A program made the translations under genes and the position numbers. Under the pieces are notes generated by a model, which saw only the letters and a list, made by a program, of their open reading frames with translations, was not told the DNA's origin and searched no databases. Source: Bacteroidales bacterium (GTDB taxonomy: Bacteria; Bacteroidota; Bacteroidia; Bacteroidales; F082). From it: a stretch of 64,000 bases of DNA. This document shows positions 1 to 10,170 of the stretch, piece after piece (position 1 is the stretch's first letter; the number at the start of each line of letters is the position of its first letter). The stretch lies in assembly GCA_028277395.1 (NCBI GenBank), contig JANQGJ010000022.1, positions 83,810-147,809 on the forward strand, read 5' to 3'.

Positions 1-1
1 T

Positions 2-640
2 AAAACCACTTTGGCCAGACTGGTTCCCCGTTTTTGGGACACTGATCAGGGAGAAGTACGTATTGGAGGAATAAACGTGAAAAAACTTTCATCCTATGAT
101 TTAATGCAGCATATATCTTTCGTATTTCAAAACACACATCTTTTTAAAAAAAGCCTTCTGGAGAACATTCGCTTAGGTAATCCCGACTCATCAATCGATG
201 AAATTTATAAAGCTGTGGATATGGCACAATGCCGGGAAATTATTGACAAATTACCTGATGGACTTGATACAAAAATTGGCATTGATGGTACCTATCTTTC
301 CGGTGGAGAACAACAACGAATTGCTCTGGCCAGAGCAATATTGAAAGATGCACCAATTATTGTAATGGATGAAGCTACGGCTTTTACTGATCCTGAGAAT
401 GAAGATCTTATAAGAATTGCACTTGATAAACTTACAGAGGGTAAAACTGTATTAACAATCGCCCATCGTTTAAACAGCATTAAAAATGTGGATAAAATAT
501 TAGTAATTAATGATGGTAAAATAGCAGAACAAGGATCGCATACAGAATTATTGAATAAAAATGGAATTTATTCAGGTATGTGGAATGAATTTCAGAAATC
601 AGTTAAATGGACAATAGGAAAGGAGGTTAACTATGCTTAA
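2..640 (+). CDS. ABC exporter half-transporter, ATP-binding end (5' truncated)
   Basis: The frame is open to the left edge, so only the nucleotide-binding domain remains; the first residues (KTTLARL) are the end of the Walker A motif. A Q-loop (VFQNTHLF), the ABC signature LSGGEQQR, Walker B with DEATA and the switch His in TIAHR are all present. The D-loop reads FTDPE rather than the common SALD, a form I associate with YbtP/Q- and IrtA/B-type siderophore-linked transporters. Its stop overlaps the start of the next ABC gene by 8 bases, so the two are translationally coupled and probably form a heterodimer in the inner membrane. The substrate is not visible. Confidence 0.9.
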   Translation, partial: KTTLARLVPRFWDTDQGEVRIGGINVKKLSSYDLMQHISFVFQNTHLFKKSLLENIRLGNPDSSIDEIYKAVDMAQCREIIDKLPDGLDTKIGIDGTYLSGGEQQRIALARAILKDAPIIVMDEATAFTDPENEDLIRIALDKLTEGKTVLTIAHRLNSIKNVDKILVINDGKIAEQGSHTELLNKNGIYSGMWNEFQKSVKWTIGKEVNYA

Positions 641-2366
641 TAAAATACAAAAACGATTCGCCTTATCTGAAAAAGGAGCTAAAGATTTCCGTAAAGGAGT
701 GATTTATACAACACTTCTCAATATTAGCCTGATGTTACCGGCATTGTATATTTATTTCTTTCTTAAAGATTATCTCAAACCGATAACAAATCCTGGGCAG
801 GTCGGTGCTCATAGTATTTTGTATTACATAACCGGTGGAATAATATTTATGCTGATAATGTGGATAATTGCAAGGTTACAATACAGAAGTACATTCACTA
901 CAGTATATGATGAAAGTGCAACCAGACGTATTTCATTAGCTGAGAAGTTAAGAAAGCTACCACTTGCATTCTTTGGAGAAAAGAACCTCTCTGACCTGAC
1001 ATCAACAATAATGGATGATAGTACTCAGCTTGAACATACATTTTCACATGCAGTTCCACAGCTATTTGCCTCACTGATTTCGATATTCTTGATTTCGATT
1101 GGGTTAATGTTCTATAATTGGCAAATGACTATAGCATTACTATGGGTAGTTCCGATAGCCGGGTTGGTCATTTTTATTGCTAAGAAAAAAATGCGCGATG
1201 GTAATCAGGATATTTATGATAATAAAAGAGTTGTAACTGACCACATACAGGAAGGATTAGAAACAATTCAGGAAATTAAATCATATAATATACAGCATGA
1301 ATATCTTTCAGAGTTAAGATCCAAGCTTAAAACATTCGAAAAACATCTGACGAAAAGTGAACTTCTCTCAGGAGCTTTTGTAAATACATCTCAAAGTATT
1401 CTGAAATTAGGATTGGCAAGTGTAATAATCACCGGATCAATTCTTTTGTCAACATCATCAATTGATTTGTTTACCTACTTGATCTTTTTAGTAATTGCAT
1501 CCAGAATATATGATCCTATTAATGATGTGTTTAATAATCTTGCAGCTCTTTTTTATCTGGATATTAGAATAAACCGAATGAATGAGATGGAATCATTGCC
1601 AATACAAAAAGGTGCTACCCGTTTTCAGTTATTACATTACGATATCGAATTCAAAAATGTTGATTTTTCTTATGAAGACGGAAAACAGGTATTGAACAAT
1701 ATTTCATTTACCGCAAAACAAGGTGAAATAACTGCCTTGGTTGGACCTTCCGGTGGAGGAAAAAGCACAGCAGCAAAACTGGCGGCAAGATTCTGGGATA
1801 TTGAATCCGGTACAATAACAGTTGGAGGTCAGGATATTAGTAAAATTGATCCGGAAATATTGTTGGAACACTATTCAATAGTATTTCAGGATGTAGTTCT
1901 GTTTAATACATCGGTAATGGAAAACATTCGAATAGGTAATCGTAATGCTTCTGACGAAGAAGTACTTCATGCAGCCAGCCTGGCATGTTGTGATGATTTT
2001 GTTAACAAAATGCCAAACGGATATAATACTGTAATTGGTGAAAATGGGGAAACTCTTTCAGGTGGTGAACGGCAGAGAATAAGTATTGCCCGTGCTTTAC
2101 TGAAAAATGCACCAATAGTATTGTTAGATGAGGCAACTGCATCACTTGATGTAGAAAACGAGACAAAAATTCAAACAGGTATCTCAGAATTAGTAAGAGA
2201 TAAAACAGTGTTAATAATCGCACATCGGATGCGAACGGTAGCCAGCGCTGATAAAATTATCGTTATTAAAGATGGCTCGGTCGCGGAGAGTGGGAATCCT
2301 GAAGGATTAAAATATATTAATGGTGAATACTCTAAAATGTTAAAAAGGCAAATGGAAACAGCATGA
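633..2366 (+). CDS. ABC transporter, fused membrane and ATP-binding domains
   Basis: This 577-residue half-transporter has an N-terminal membrane domain (about residues 1-310, six hydrophobic segments) and a complete nucleotide-binding domain. Walker A (GPSGGGKST) lies near residue 371, the Q-loop VFQDVVLF follows, the signature LSGGERQR is near 475, Walker B IVLLDEATAS near 495 and the His of IIAHR near 530. The D-loop is the canonical SLD, unlike the partner's. The ATG lies inside the end of the preceding ABC gene, which supports a coupled heterodimeric exporter. Siderophore or lipid-like substrates are possible; nothing in the sequence decides this. Confidence 0.93.
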   Translation: MLNKIQKRFALSEKGAKDFRKGVIYTTLLNISLMLPALYIYFFLKDYLKPITNPGQVGAHSILYYITGGIIFMLIMWIIARLQYRSTFTTVYDESATRRISLAEKLRKLPLAFFGEKNLSDLTSTIMDDSTQLEHTFSHAVPQLFASLISIFLISIGLMFYNWQMTIALLWVVPIAGLVIFIAKKKMRDGNQDIYDNKRVVTDHIQEGLETIQEIKSYNIQHEYLSELRSKLKTFEKHLTKSELLSGAFVNTSQSILKLGLASVIITGSILLSTSSIDLFTYLIFLVIASRIYDPINDVFNNLAALFYLDIRINRMNEMESLPIQKGATRFQLLHYDIEFKNVDFSYEDGKQVLNNISFTAKQGEITALVGPSGGGKSTAAKLAARFWDIESGTITVGGQDISKIDPEILLEHYSIVFQDVVLFNTSVMENIRIGNRNASDEEVLHAASLACCDDFVNKMPNGYNTVIGENGETLSGGERQRISIARALLKNAPIVLLDEATASLDVENETKIQTGISELVRDKTVLIIAHRMRTVASADKIIVIKDGSVAESGNPEGLKYINGEYSKMLKRQMETA

Positions 2367-2545
2367 TCGACAGATTTATGATCTTATCATGAGTTAATCC
2401 AAATCGATAAGCACCAACTTAATTATCCTCTGGCTCACATGAATAAACGACAACTTAATGAAAAATGGTTTTACAATTACAAAATCAAAAGTTATAGATG
2501 ATATAATACCACTAAATTATATAATAGCTAAGAAAAACTGATATT

Positions 2546-3370
2546 ATGAAAGAGAATTTATATATAAAAACTCTAGAAACGGCTGCACAGTTTAGCAAAC
2601 CTGCAATAATAAAGGCAATGGAGTCGTTGGATGTTCCCAATGATGCTGAAATACTTGATGCTCCGTGTGGGACAGGTAATCATATGAAATGGTTCCTTGA
2701 TCAATATCCCGGAGTTCGCCTAACGGGTATAGATATTGACCCGGAACATGTTGCCACAGCAATAAATAAACTTGCCTCAGATGATAAGATCAAATCATGT
2801 AAGCTAAAAACAGGCGACCTAAACAAGCTGGAATTTGCCAATAACTCCTTCGATATTGTTTGGTGCTGTGATGGGTTATGGCCCGGGCCTAAAAAATCAG
2901 GTTGTGCAGCAGAAAAACCATATGGTATTCTTGATGAAATGATAAGAACTACTAAAAATAAAGGAACCATTGCAATCCTGTTCTGGTCATCTCAAAAACT
3001 TTTACCCGGACACCCGTATATTGAAGCCGAACTTGCAGCTACTCTTACTGCAAACAGGCCACTTACTCCGCAATCAAATCCTGAGTTGCACTTTATGAAT
3101 ACATCTGCCTGGTTGAGAAAAGCAGGATTAAAAAATATCAGATCAAGAACATTTACTGCAGACATCAAGGTATCTCCGGACCAATACTCAAAAGTAAACA
3201 TGAAAACTTTATTTGATATGTTCTGGGGATCAGCAGAAAAAGAAGTGAACAAGGAGGTTTGGAGTGTTTACAAAAGGATAACTAATGCCAGATCTTCTGA
3301 ATCTGTTTTAAACTCAGATTACACCGGTTTTCTTACATATACCATATTTACCGGTACAGTTGATAAATGA
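2546..3370 (+). CDS. class I SAM-dependent methyltransferase
   Basis: The 274-residue protein carries the class I methyltransferase signature: motif I ILDAPCGTGNHMKWF near residue 36, an acidic residue ending the second strand (LTGIDID), and a motif IV-like region (FDIVWCCDG). It has no signal peptide, so it is cytoplasmic. The substrate cannot be read from the sequence; the fold is shared by small-molecule, lipid and quinone methyltransferases. It lies 179 bases after the ABC pair and 9 bases before the cation transporter gene, so it is probably co-transcribed with the latter. No exact TAnnTTTG promoter was seen in the upstream gap. Confidence 0.85.
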   Translation: MKENLYIKTLETAAQFSKPAIIKAMESLDVPNDAEILDAPCGTGNHMKWFLDQYPGVRLTGIDIDPEHVATAINKLASDDKIKSCKLKTGDLNKLEFANNSFDIVWCCDGLWPGPKKSGCAAEKPYGILDEMIRTTKNKGTIAILFWSSQKLLPGHPYIEAELAATLTANRPLTPQSNPELHFMNTSAWLRKAGLKNIRSRTFTADIKVSPDQYSKVNMKTLFDMFWGSAEKEVNKEVWSVYKRITNARSSESVLNSDYTGFLTYTIFTGTVDK

Positions 3371-3379
3371 TAAATTGAA

Positions 3380-4270
3380 ATGGCAGATAATCACAAACAT
3401 CACCATCATAACGAATATCTTGAAGGAAAAAAATTGTTATGGGTTACCTTATTAAATCTTGGTATAACAATAATTCAGATTATTGGAGGTCTGGTGTCCA
3501 ACAGTCTTTCGTTATTATCTGATGCTATCCATAACCTGGCAGATTCTTCAGCTATTTTCCTCGCTTTTATTGCCGGTAAAATTAGTCGAAAGAAACCAGA
3601 TGATCATAAAACTTACGGATACCAGAGAGCTGAAATATTAGCTGCGTTGCTTAATGGCATGATCCTCATTTCAATATGTTTATTATTATTTTATGAAGCC
3701 TTCCAAAGATTTGTATCACCTGAACCAATAAAAGGAAAAACAGTATTGATAGTAGCTTCTTTTGGATTAATTGCCAACCTTATATCTGTTATTGTACTAA
3801 AGAGAGATAAAGACCATAATTTAAACATAAAAGCAGCCTATCTTCACCTTATGGGTGATACGTTTTCATCTGTGGCAGTAATTGCAGGTGGATTGATCAT
3901 TTGGAAATTCAACATATACTGGATAGATCCTGTAATCACTGTTTTCGTAGGAATTTACATTATCTATCACACCTGGGATGTTATCAAACAGTCCATTGAT
4001 ATTCTTATGCAATCGACACCTGGTGAAATAAAGCTGAGCGAAATTTCAGAGTCAGTAAAAACAATTGATCATGTTGACAATATGCATCATATCCATATTT
4101 GGAAATTAAATGACTTGCAAATTCATTTAGAGGCACATGTAAACTTAGATGACAATATTAATATGATTAAGATGATGGAGGTAAAGAGATCGATTGAAGA
4201 TCTACTTACAACCAGGTTCAACATTAGCCATACAACCCTGCAAATGGGTTACAGATGCTGTAAATTATAA
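3380..4270 (+). CDS. cation diffusion facilitator (CzcD/ZnT-like divalent metal exporter)
   Basis: A 296-residue CDF family protein that should exchange cytoplasmic Zn or similar divalent metal for protons. The N-terminus is His-rich (HKHHHH). The two metal-site motifs of the transport site are visible: SDAIHNLAD in the second membrane segment and HLMGD in the fifth. Six hydrophobic segments are followed by a cytoplasmic C-terminal domain (about 205-290) of the usual dimerising type. The last residues include a CC pair. The stop is 25 bases before the RND gene start. Confidence 0.93.
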   Translation: MADNHKHHHHNEYLEGKKLLWVTLLNLGITIIQIIGGLVSNSLSLLSDAIHNLADSSAIFLAFIAGKISRKKPDDHKTYGYQRAEILAALLNGMILISICLLLFYEAFQRFVSPEPIKGKTVLIVASFGLIANLISVIVLKRDKDHNLNIKAAYLHLMGDTFSSVAVIAGGLIIWKFNIYWIDPVITVFVGIYIIYHTWDVIKQSIDILMQSTPGEIKLSEISESVKTIDHVDNMHHIHIWKLNDLQIHLEAHVNLDDNINMIKMMEVKRSIEDLLTTRFNISHTTLQMGYRCCKL

Positions 4271-4295
4271 GCAAAGAAAATCAAATCAAATTAAA

Positions 4296-6644
4296 ATGAA
4301 TATACAGAAAATAAATAGCTGGTTTCAGGAAAGAGCAGATGAAATCATAAAAAAACGATGGTTGATCATAATACTGTTTGTTATTACTTTAGCCATTGGA
4401 TTTAATGGATTAAAATTCTTAAATGTAGAATCTTCCTCTGAAAACTACTTTTTGGAAGATGATCCTGTACTTGTTAAATCAGAAGAGTTTAAAGAAATAT
4501 TTGGTAATGATTATTTTGTTGCTGTATTAACGAGCTGCGACAATTCATTTACAAATAGATCACTTAATCTGATACGGGAGCTAACGAATGAGCTCATGGA
4601 CAGTATCTCTTATGCCGACAAAATTACTTCTCTTACTGATATAGAATTTCTTACAGGGACAGAATTCGGCATGCAAATTGATCAAATTGTTCCAGATATT
4701 ATCCCACATGATCAGAATCTTCTTGACAGTATCAGGATTAAAGCTTACAGTAAACCCAAAATTGCTGAGCGTCTGATATCTAAAGATGGGAAATTATCAT
4801 GGATTATTCTTAAACTTCGTACATTTCCTGAAAAAGAAGTTTGGAAAAACGAACCGAATCCTGTTGTTCCCGAATACTTAACAGGTAGTGAAGTTGAGAA
4901 TATAATTACCAAAGAAAAATACAGGCCCATATCTCCAAAGGCCACCGGGATGCCATACCTGACGTACAAGAAACAAAACTATTTTGGCAGAGAGGCGGGA
5001 AAAGTAATGAGTCTGGCGTTAGTTTTCGCAATTTTAGTATTAATATTCGCAACTAAGTCACTTCGGGGAGTATTGGTTCCTCTTATTACTTCAATAAGCT
5101 CAATTGTAATTGTATATGGAATTCTGGGATATATCGGATATCTAATTGACAGCTCGATGTTAAGTATTCCGATTTTGCTTGCCCTGGCAATTGCCATTGC
5201 ATATAATATTCACATCTTCAGTTTCTTCAGGAGAAGTTTTCTAATTCATGGTCAAAGAAAAAAAGCAGTAACCGAGGCTCTTAGTGAAATGGGCTGGCCG
5301 ATATTATTCTCAGCATTAACAACTATGGGCGCTTTACTCACATTTTTAATTATTCCGATGAAACCACTACAATTCGTTGGATTCGCAACTTCAGGTTGTG
5401 TACTCGTAACATTATTGATAGTAATTTTTTTAATGCCGGCATTATTAAGCTTTGGAAAAAACAGGAAACCACATCACTCATTTGAGAAAAAAGGTGGAAG
5501 ATGGCTTGATTTAAAACTGGTTAAACTTGGGAGTTTTGTTTTAAAGTACCCCAAATCAATTATTATTACATCAGTAGTATTGGTGGTTTTTCTGATTATT
5601 GGGGCCACAAAAGTAGAAGCTGCGTTTGATGTTGAGAAAACAATGGGACGAAACATACCATATGTTGCTGACCTTCTCGACATAAGTGAATCAGAATTAG
5701 GATCACTTTATTCATATGATGTGCTAATTGAGTTTGATGAAAACGACAAAGCAAAATTACCGGATAATCTGAAAAAACTTGATCAGGTAGCTACTTATGC
5801 TGAAGGTTTTGTACTTACCAAAAGAACAACTTCCATACTTAATATAATTAAGGATCTTAATCAAACACTTAATGAAAATAAAGAGGAATATTATTCGATA
5901 CCTGAAAACGAGAATCAGGTTGCCCAGATGCTGTTGTTATATGAGAACTCAGGTGGGACAGAATCTGAATATTGGATGGATTATGATTACAAACGCCTTA
6001 GATTGATGGTTGAATTAAGTACATTCAACTCAGGAGAAGCAGAAAGAGAGCTGGCCGACATACAGAAAATGGCCGGAGAATTATTTTCGGATGCACAGGT
6101 AACTGTTGTAGGTAATCTACCACAATTCACAACAATGATGCAATACGTTGTGAGAGGACAGGTTAAATCATTTGCCATTGCTCTTGTTGTTATCATGTTA
6201 TTATTAATGTTAGTATTTGGAAGCATTAGAATCGGACTGATCGGACTAATCCCAAACATAGCACCGGCCATTGCTGTTGGTGGGGTTATGGGTTGGCTGG
6301 GTATTCCTTTGGATATGATGACCGCTACCATTATACCAATGATACTCGGACTTGCCGTTGATGATACAATTCATTTCATTAACCACGGAAAATTGGAATT
6401 TAACAGAACATTAAGCTACAACATATCAATACGTAACACATTTAGAACAGTGGGAGTAGCTCTATTTCTGGCAACAGTAATTATTTCAGCAAATTTCCTG
6501 GTTTATACTACTTCAACTGCAAATAATTTTGTAAATCTTGGAATGCTGGCAGTAATTGGAATGTTTGCAGCACTTTTTGCTGATTTTTTTGTAACACCCG
6601 TTTTGTTCAAATGGTTTGAAATATTCGGTAAAGAAAAAAGATAA
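4296..6644 (+). CDS. RND superfamily exporter, MMPL/HpnN-like
   Basis: A 782-residue inner-membrane protein with the internal duplication of the RND superfamily: one membrane segment, a large periplasmic loop, five to six segments, then the same again. The start at 4296 (MNIQKINSWF) is preferred to an upstream frame extension that runs back into the cation transporter gene. The loops are shorter than in AcrB, as in MMPL and HpnN proteins that move lipids, sterols or hopanoids towards the outer membrane. It is followed after 26 bases by a LolA-like protein and then by an outer-membrane barrel. This arrangement, plus the absence of a membrane-fusion protein, points to lipid or hydrophobe export rather than drug efflux. 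Confidence 0.9.
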   Translation: MNIQKINSWFQERADEIIKKRWLIIILFVITLAIGFNGLKFLNVESSSENYFLEDDPVLVKSEEFKEIFGNDYFVAVLTSCDNSFTNRSLNLIRELTNELMDSISYADKITSLTDIEFLTGTEFGMQIDQIVPDIIPHDQNLLDSIRIKAYSKPKIAERLISKDGKLSWIILKLRTFPEKEVWKNEPNPVVPEYLTGSEVENIITKEKYRPISPKATGMPYLTYKKQNYFGREAGKVMSLALVFAILVLIFATKSLRGVLVPLITSISSIVIVYGILGYIGYLIDSSMLSIPILLALAIAIAYNIHIFSFFRRSFLIHGQRKKAVTEALSEMGWPILFSALTTMGALLTFLIIPMKPLQFVGFATSGCVLVTLLIVIFLMPALLSFGKNRKPHHSFEKKGGRWLDLKLVKLGSFVLKYPKSIIITSVVLVVFLIIGATKVEAAFDVEKTMGRNIPYVADLLDISESELGSLYSYDVLIEFDENDKAKLPDNLKKLDQVATYAEGFVLTKRTTSILNIIKDLNQTLNENKEEYYSIPENENQVAQMLLLYENSGGTESEYWMDYDYKRLRLMVELSTFNSGEAERELADIQKMAGELFSDAQVTVVGNLPQFTTMMQYVVRGQVKSFAIALVVIMLLLMLVFGSIRIGLIGLIPNIAPAIAVGGVMGWLGIPLDMMTATIIPMILGLAVDDTIHFINHGKLEFNRTLSYNISIRNTFRTVGVALFLATVIISANFLVYTTSTANNFVNLGMLAVIGMFAALFADFFVTPVLFKWFEIFGKEKR

Positions 6645-6670
6645 AGAACTAAAAACAAATCAAAATAATA

Positions 6671-7468
6671 ATGAAAAATATTAATAGTAATAAAATGGTA
6701 TGGGCAATGATTTTTGTAATTGCCGGATTAAATATTAACATTAACGCTCAAACCCTAACAGGAAGACAAATAATGCAGAACGTTAAGGACAGGCCTGACG
6801 GGGAATCACGTTATTCTGAAATGAAAATGGAATTGATAAATAAAAGGAACAAAAAAAGAGTAAGGGAAGTTAAATCATATTCCATTGACATAGGAGAAGA
6901 TAAAAAGACAATAATGTTTTTTCTTTATCCCGGTGATGTTAAAGGGACCGGTTTTTTGACCTGGGACTATGATGAAATTGGAAAAGATGACGATAAATGG
7001 TTATACCTTCCGGCAATGAAGAAAACCAGGCGTATAAGTGGTTCTTCGGCAAAAAAAGATTACTTTATGGGTACCGATTTCACATATGATGATATGGGAA
7101 GTCGAAATGTCGACGAAGATGATCATAAACTACTAAGGGAAGAAGAATTTGAAGGACATAATTGCTGGGTTATTGAATCTGTTTCAAAAGACAAACAAAG
7201 CCTGTTCTCAAAAAAGATATCATGGATACGAAAGGACTGTCTGGTCGCTTTAAAAGTTGAATATTATGACAAACTTAATAAGCTACACAGGGAACTAATA
7301 CTATCAGATATAAAAAAGGTAGATGGTTTTTGGCAGGCCAATAAATTGCATATGACTAATGTTCAAGATAACCATCAAACTATAATTACATTGTCAAATT
7401 CCAGATTTAATGTAGATGTCAATGAAGAACAATTTACAGTTTCCAATTTGGAAAGGGGAGATATATAA
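6671..7468 (+). CDS. periplasmic LolA-like protein (outer membrane lipoprotein-sorting family)
   Basis: This 265-residue protein has a signal peptide (residues about 1-26, ending NINAQ). Its body matches the family often named outer membrane lipoprotein-sorting protein, a LolA/LppX-like fold with an open hydrophobic cavity. Telling stretches are [30 protein letters not shown] and [13 protein letters not shown], which are the usual hallmarks of this family. It is not classical LolA, which lacks these motifs. Its position between an RND pump and an outer-membrane barrel suggests it shuttles the pump's lipid or hydrophobic cargo across the periplasm. Confidence 0.85.
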   Translation: MKNINSNKMVWAMIFVIAGLNININAQTLTGRQIMQNVKDRPDGESRYSEMKMELINKRNKKRVREVKSYSIDIGEDKKTIMFFLYPGDVKGTGFLTWDYDEIGKDDDKWLYLPAMKKTRRISGSSAKKDYFMGTDFTYDDMGSRNVDEDDHKLLREEEFEGHNCWVIESVSKDKQSLFSKKISWIRKDCLVALKVEYYDKLNKLHRELILSDIKKVDGFWQANKLHMTNVQDNHQTIITLSNSRFNVDVNEEQFTVSNLERGDI

Positions 7469-7547
7469 AAACTGGTCAAATAAGTATATGGTTTTACTCA
7501 TAACTTATTATTACTATAATAAAGTATAAGCACTAAATAATACAGAT

Positions 7548-8777
7548 GTGAATCGTTTCATATTTTCAATGCTATTTGTATTATGGGCAATATGTTCATA
7601 CTCACAAAACTTAAATAATGATCTGAGTTTTACAGGGTTCATTGATACATATCATGCCGTTAGAAGTAGTTCCCCCAATGATTTTCTAAGCTCCCGCTCA
7701 CGATTCCGGGGAGAGATTAAAATGCATAAAGGTTCTTCGTATCTGTTTACCTCATTTAATGTAGTTCACAATAGTATAATTGAATCTCTGACAGGAGTGG
7801 ATTTGCGGGAAGCCTTTTTTGATTATTCCGGAAAATCATTTAGCTTAAAAGCCGGCCGACAACTTGTTAACTGGGGTGTTGCTGATGGAATGAGAATTAC
7901 AAATATAATCTCAGCTATGGACATGACCGAATTCCTGGCCCAGGATTATGATGATATATTAATGCCTGTAAATGGTATAAAGCTTACCTGGATCAATACA
8001 AAGGTTAATATTGAAATAATATTTGTACCGATCCCAACATTCTCAATAATTCCACATAGTAATGAAAACCCATGGTCCATATTTCCTTCAAACGAAAATC
8101 CTGTATATGATATAAATATGGACAATAAGCCTGATTACACACTGGATAACAGCGAGTATGGTACAAGGATATCATTTTTTTTAGCAGGTATAGATTTTTC
8201 CTTCTCAGCACTAAACACATGGAACAAAACACCTGTATTTACCCGAACTCTGTCATCCGAAAAAGATACTCTTTTTGTTGATGCACATTATTACAGATTA
8301 AATATGCTTGGATCTGATTTCTCATTACCAAAAGGAGAGTTTGTATTCAGAGGTGAAATTGCATATTATTTTAATGAATTTCATGAAGTTAACAACTCAG
8401 CAGATCCCGTTAACAAGAGCTCGGCTAACTGGCTTTTGGGAATCGACTGGTACCCGGGAAATGAATGGACAATAACATCGCAATATTCTCATAAATTTAT
8501 TCCAAACTATGTGGACGTATTGGTTGAAAACGAAAATACTGTTCTATCAACAGTTGGAATAACAAAAAAAATATTTCGCAGCACCTTAACAATATCCACA
8601 TTTGCATACATCGACCTCACAAACAATGGCTTTTATGATCGTAGTAGTCTGAACTATTCCCTTTCTGACGAAATAAATATAATGTTAGGGTACGATTGGT
8701 TCAATGGTGAGAAAGGTATATTTGGTTACTACAATAATAATTCAGAATTCTGGATAAAAGCCAGGTATTGTTTTTAA
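7548..8777 (+). CDS. outer-membrane beta-barrel protein, DUF1302-like
   Basis: The 409-residue product starts with GTG at 7548 (the overlapping ATG at 7546 hits a stop at once) and has a signal peptide ending near SYSQN. The rest alternates hydrophobic and polar residues, with many aromatic strand ends and a terminal Phe, typical of a porin-like barrel. The segment LKAGRQLVNWGVADG followed by a DPI-like loop resembles DUF1302 proteins, which often sit with RND pumps and LolA-like proteins. It is separated from the LolA-like gene by 79 bases. It is probably the outer-membrane end of the same export route. Confidence 0.75.
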   Translation: MNRFIFSMLFVLWAICSYSQNLNNDLSFTGFIDTYHAVRSSSPNDFLSSRSRFRGEIKMHKGSSYLFTSFNVVHNSIIESLTGVDLREAFFDYSGKSFSLKAGRQLVNWGVADGMRITNIISAMDMTEFLAQDYDDILMPVNGIKLTWINTKVNIEIIFVPIPTFSIIPHSNENPWSIFPSNENPVYDINMDNKPDYTLDNSEYGTRISFFLAGIDFSFSALNTWNKTPVFTRTLSSEKDTLFVDAHYYRLNMLGSDFSLPKGEFVFRGEIAYYFNEFHEVNNSADPVNKSSANWLLGIDWYPGNEWTITSQYSHKFIPNYVDVLVENENTVLSTVGITKKIFRSTLTISTFAYIDLTNNGFYDRSSLNYSLSDEINIMLGYDWFNGEKGIFGYYNNNSEFWIKARYCF

Positions 8778-8888
8778 TCTGAAAAAACGAAACTCTGATC
8801 CAACTTCCGAAATCATTACAATTAGGTATTGTAGGTGTTATATAAACAATACATTTTTGCAATTTAAATTAGTCTAAATAAATTAAAA

Positions 8889-9395
8889 ATGCAAAGTGTA
8901 GGAATTTTTTACGGTTCATCAACCGGTAATACCGAATCAGCAGCCAAACTTATTCAAGAGGCTCTTGGTAAAGAAAATGTACAAATTTTTGATGTTGCAA
9001 ATACCAGTTCGGACGAAACTGCTAATTATAACAATCTGATTTTCGGAGCCTCTACGTGGGGACTGGGAGATATGCAGGAAGATTTTGAAGAGTTTTTATC
9101 TGATTTGAGTAATGAAAACCTTGAGGGTAAAAAGATTGCACTATATGGATATGGCGATCAGGAAACTTATCCTGATACTTTTGTTGATGCAATTGGGGAT
9201 ATTTACAATGAATTAGTGGATAAGGGATGTGAAATTATTGGTTTCGTATCTACAGATGGTTATGAATATGATGAATCAAAAGCAGAAATTGAAGGACAAT
9301 TTGCCGGTTTAGCTCTGGATGAGGAAAACCAAAGTGGTTTAACAAATGACAGAATCATTGAATGGACCGGTAAATTAAAGGAACAATTTGTTTAG
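8889..9395 (+). CDS. fldA: long-chain flavodoxin
   Basis: The 168-residue protein is a soluble FMN-binding electron carrier. The phosphate loop is FYGSSTGNTES near residue 7, the first FMN-stacking loop carries Trp in GASTWGLGD, and the second has Tyr in GYGDQETYPD. The insertion after the last strand core (about 120-145) marks the long-chain subclass. It would replace ferredoxin in low-potential electron transfer, as is usual under iron limitation. A promoter-like TACATTTTTG, one base longer than the consensus spacing, precedes it at about 8850. A DUF2023 gene follows, a neighbour often found beside flavodoxin. Confidence 0.95.
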   Translation: MQSVGIFYGSSTGNTESAAKLIQEALGKENVQIFDVANTSSDETANYNNLIFGASTWGLGDMQEDFEEFLSDLSNENLEGKKIALYGYGDQETYPDTFVDAIGDIYNELVDKGCEIIGFVSTDGYEYDESKAEIEGQFAGLALDEENQSGLTNDRIIEWTGKLKEQFV

Positions 9396-9762
9396 CGATT
9401 ACAAAATCGATTTTAACAAATATCTATTATCACTTAATCAGGCAGAGTCCTTTTGTTACAAACTGTTAATTATGAATAGATTACCCATATGCAAGATCAA
9501 AGAAAGAATCGGTAAAATTATTTTTTCATCCATTTTAATTTAGTTTTTGACATCGCATGTTAGTAAGTATATGGAAAAATAGATTCAAAACAAAAGTGAC
9601 CTGCCTGATATTATTTATTGATCAACTGGTAATAACAACTTTTAAACCTCAAAGAGCTATTCGAACACAAATAACTATTAAATACCCGACTCAAAGATGT
9701 TTAGAAACCTGAAAAGAAATACCTGTAATTATCTGATAGAACCAAACTATAAGACGAAAACT
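9396..9762. other. non-coding gap between flavodoxin and DUF2023 genes
   Basis: About 370 bases without a supported gene. It is very AT-rich and shows no strong hairpin or tRNA. A promoter-like AGTTTTTG at 9542-9549 is close to the TAnnTTTG class but not exact. If used, it would give a long leader for the DUF2023 gene. Confidence 0.5.
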
Positions 9763-10158
9763 ATGCAAATAACTTGTAACGACTATAAAACGGCAGAAAT
9801 GCAGGTACTGCTACACCATGTGTATGAATACAAAAAAGGGTTGAGAAACCTTGTATTGCACACAATGAGCACAAATGAACAATATAAAACAGAAGAACTT
9901 CTTACCCGAAAAGGGATCAGCTACTTTATGGTTAGAGTAAATTCAAAGAAGATCAATGTCTTTTTTGGAAATAAACAATGTGTAAAGATAATTGAGTCTT
10001 TCGGAGATAAGTCACTTTCAGATTTTACAGTTGAAGAAGATTTTATACTTGGGATAATGTTAGGATATGACCGCATGCAACAATGTAACAGATATATCAA
10101 ACGCAAATGTATCGATCAGGATATAGTTATAATAAATGAATTAGCAGTTAATAATTAG
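9763..10158 (+). CDS. DUF2023 family protein
   Basis: A 131-residue cytoplasmic protein whose segment VLLHHVYEYKKGLRNLVLHT is what I recognise as the DUF2023 family, small proteins of unknown function often next to flavodoxin genes in Bacteroidota and epsilon-proteobacteria. The ATG at 9763 is preferred; the frame extends upstream to 9697 with residues that do not fit the family start. A C-terminal part (about 105-131) rich in Cys, Arg and Lys follows. It sits between flavodoxin and a DUF2249 fusion and is 12 bases before the latter. A role in electron transfer or metal homeostasis is inference from the neighbours only. Confidence 0.7.
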   Translation: MQITCNDYKTAEMQVLLHHVYEYKKGLRNLVLHTMSTNEQYKTEELLTRKGISYFMVRVNSKKINVFFGNKQCVKIIESFGDKSLSDFTVEEDFILGIMLGYDRMQQCNRYIKRKCIDQDIVIINELAVNN

Positions 10159-10170
10159 CTCTATATAAAG

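Noticed and set aside
4194..4295. Upstream extension of the RND gene into the cation transporter gene
   Set aside because: It overlaps the transporter's coding end and lacks family-like residues; ATG at 4296 fits.
5987..6331. Minus-strand open frame inside the RND gene
   Set aside because: Shadow of membrane-segment codons; no start context or family match.
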